A stretch of DNA of 64,000 nt from Actinomycetota bacterium (GTDB lineage Bacteria; Actinomycetota; Acidimicrobiia; Acidimicrobiales; Ilumatobacteraceae): the NCBI GenBank assembly GCA_029978335.1, contig JAPOJQ010000003.1:1-64000 (forward strand), read 5' to 3'. The translations under genes and the position numbers were made by a program. Numbering within the stretch: the first letter of the stretch is position 1; every line of letters starts with the position of its first letter. Below are positions 63,414-64,000 of this stretch, piece by piece. The notes beneath the pieces are model-generated. The model made no database searches and was not told the DNA's origin. It saw nothing but the letters and a program-made list of their open reading frames with translations.

Positions 63414-63419
63414 ACAGTA
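63414..63419 (-). promoter_or_regulatory. Candidate -10 box of leaderless ACAD11-type gene
   Basis: Minus-strand TACTGT, 6 nt before the ATG at 63407, within the 27-bp gap after rsgA. This gene can thus be transcribed separately from rsgA. Confidence 0.42.
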
Positions 63420-63434
63420 GCGATGCCGTTGACG

Positions 63435-64000
63435 TCACTCCCCATCGGAGCCATCAGGTGTAGGTCGTCCACCTCGACGGTCAGCGAGACGTTCGCGTCG
63501 ACGTTGCTCGTCTTCGAGCGCCGCCTCTTCGGCAACGAGACGCTCGAGGCTCGCGAAGCGCGCTTCATCAAGACGACCGTCGTCGATCGCTTCACGCACC
63601 GCACAGCCTGGCTCGCGGTCGTGTTTGCAGTCACGAAAACGGCAGTGATCCATGAGATCGAAGACGTCAACGAAGGCCCGCTCAATGCCGTGCCCCGACA
63701 GCCACAGGCTGACGGCGCGAAAGCCGGGTGTGTCGATCAGCCACCCGCCTTCTGGAAGCGCCAGTAGTTGTGTTGCAACCGTCGTGTGCCGACCGCGCTG
63801 GTCGCCCTCTCGCACCGCCGATGTCGCCATCGCCTCCCGACCGAGCAGTGCGTTCACCAACGTCGACTTACCCACACCCGACGCACCGAGAAATGCGATG
63901 GTTCGGCCACCGGCGGCGAGTGCACGCAGTTGTTCCACTCCCTCGCCGGTCATGCCACTGACGACGAGCACTGGGACGTCGACCGCCACGGATGTCAGTT
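63435..64000 (-). CDS. rsgA: Ribosome small-subunit-dependent GTPase A (RsgA/YjeQ), C-terminal part
   Basis: The frame is open to the window edge; only the C-terminal part is visible. RsgA is a circularly permuted GTPase in 30S maturation. Present are G1 FLGASGVGKSTLVNALLG, G2 region RGRHTT, G3 DTPGFRA, and the Zn domain CRFRDCKHDREPGC. The N-terminal OB domain and G4/G5 lie beyond position 64000. A GTG at 63987-63989 is not the true start because the open frame and family sequence continue upstream. Confidence 0.95.
   Translation of the reverse strand, partial: LTSVAVDVPVLVVSGMTGEGVEQLRALAAGGRTIAFLGASGVGKSTLVNALLGREAMATSAVREGDQRGRHTTVATQLLALPEGGWLIDTPGFRAVSLWLSGHGIERAFVDVFDLMDHCRFRDCKHDREPGCAVREAIDDGRLDEARFASLERLVAEEAALEDEQRRRERLADRRGGRPTPDGSDGE

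Overview
The window looks like a gene-dense, high-GC actinobacterial chromosome segment. It probably comes from an Acidimicrobiia-like lineage, but that placement is inferred from gene content, not from a marker tree. Supporting signs are a ClpC/HrdB-SigB-type gene set, a long-chain polyprenyl (menaquinone-type) synthase, a reduced Tad/Flp pilus locus, many GTG starts, and many genes with a TANNNT -10 box only 6-9 nt before the start codon (leaderless-type transcription). The longest stretch without a gene is about 200 bp (40471-40673). I see no CRISPR array, insertion sequence, integrase, rRNA gene or origin.

Layout. 1-1111: 5' end of tuf and tRNA genes (Met, Thr, Tyr), a GNAT acetyltransferase and a hairpin. 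1155-4602: yajQ, an unknown membrane protein, and acs. 4637-16178 (minus): MidA-type methyltransferase and an 11-gene complex I locus, nuoABCDHIJKLMN, without nuoEFG (nuo1). 16235-18863 (plus): MFS transporter and SelO. 18860-40470 (minus): one unbroken head-to-tail run made of an unknown membrane protein, a 2[4Fe-4S] ferredoxin, b6-type split cytochrome b, Rieske protein, diheme cytochrome c, a second unknown membrane protein, a complete 14-gene nuo operon (nuo2) and a succinate-semialdehyde-type dehydrogenase. 40674-43607: a divergent monoheme cytochrome c, a geranylgeranyl-reductase-like flavoprotein and a polyprenyl diphosphate synthase. 43725-51991: clpC, DUF1353, a lipoprotein, a zinc-less DksA-like mini-protein, an epoxide hydrolase, an HExxH membrane protein, a Bax-inhibitor protein, a sigma factor and a VOC protein. 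52023-58395: lipid/acyl-CoA genes (two-gene and three-gene divergent units, P450). 58427-61721: a minimal Tad pilus locus with a TadB-TadC fusion. 61741-64000: DUF952, an ACAD11-type dehydrogenase and the C-terminal part of rsgA.

How they fit together. The core is an electron-transport island. Nuo2 is a conventional NADH:quinone oxidoreductase. It is fused transcriptionally to a menaquinol-oxidising bc complex whose cytochrome b carries the b6f-type Cys for an extra haem. Nuo1 lacks the NADH module. It also differs at the quinone end: NuoD1 has Trp where the quinone-binding Tyr is expected, and NuoH1 has lost conserved acidic residues and is cut by an in-frame TAA. The MidA gene, whose human homologue methylates a NuoD-type Arg, sits beside nuo1. 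NuoD1 has that Arg and NuoD2 does not. The most unusual features are this divergent nuo1, the ferredoxin and unknown subunits of the bc cluster, and a short IPEHLLxR motif shared by two respiratory proteins.
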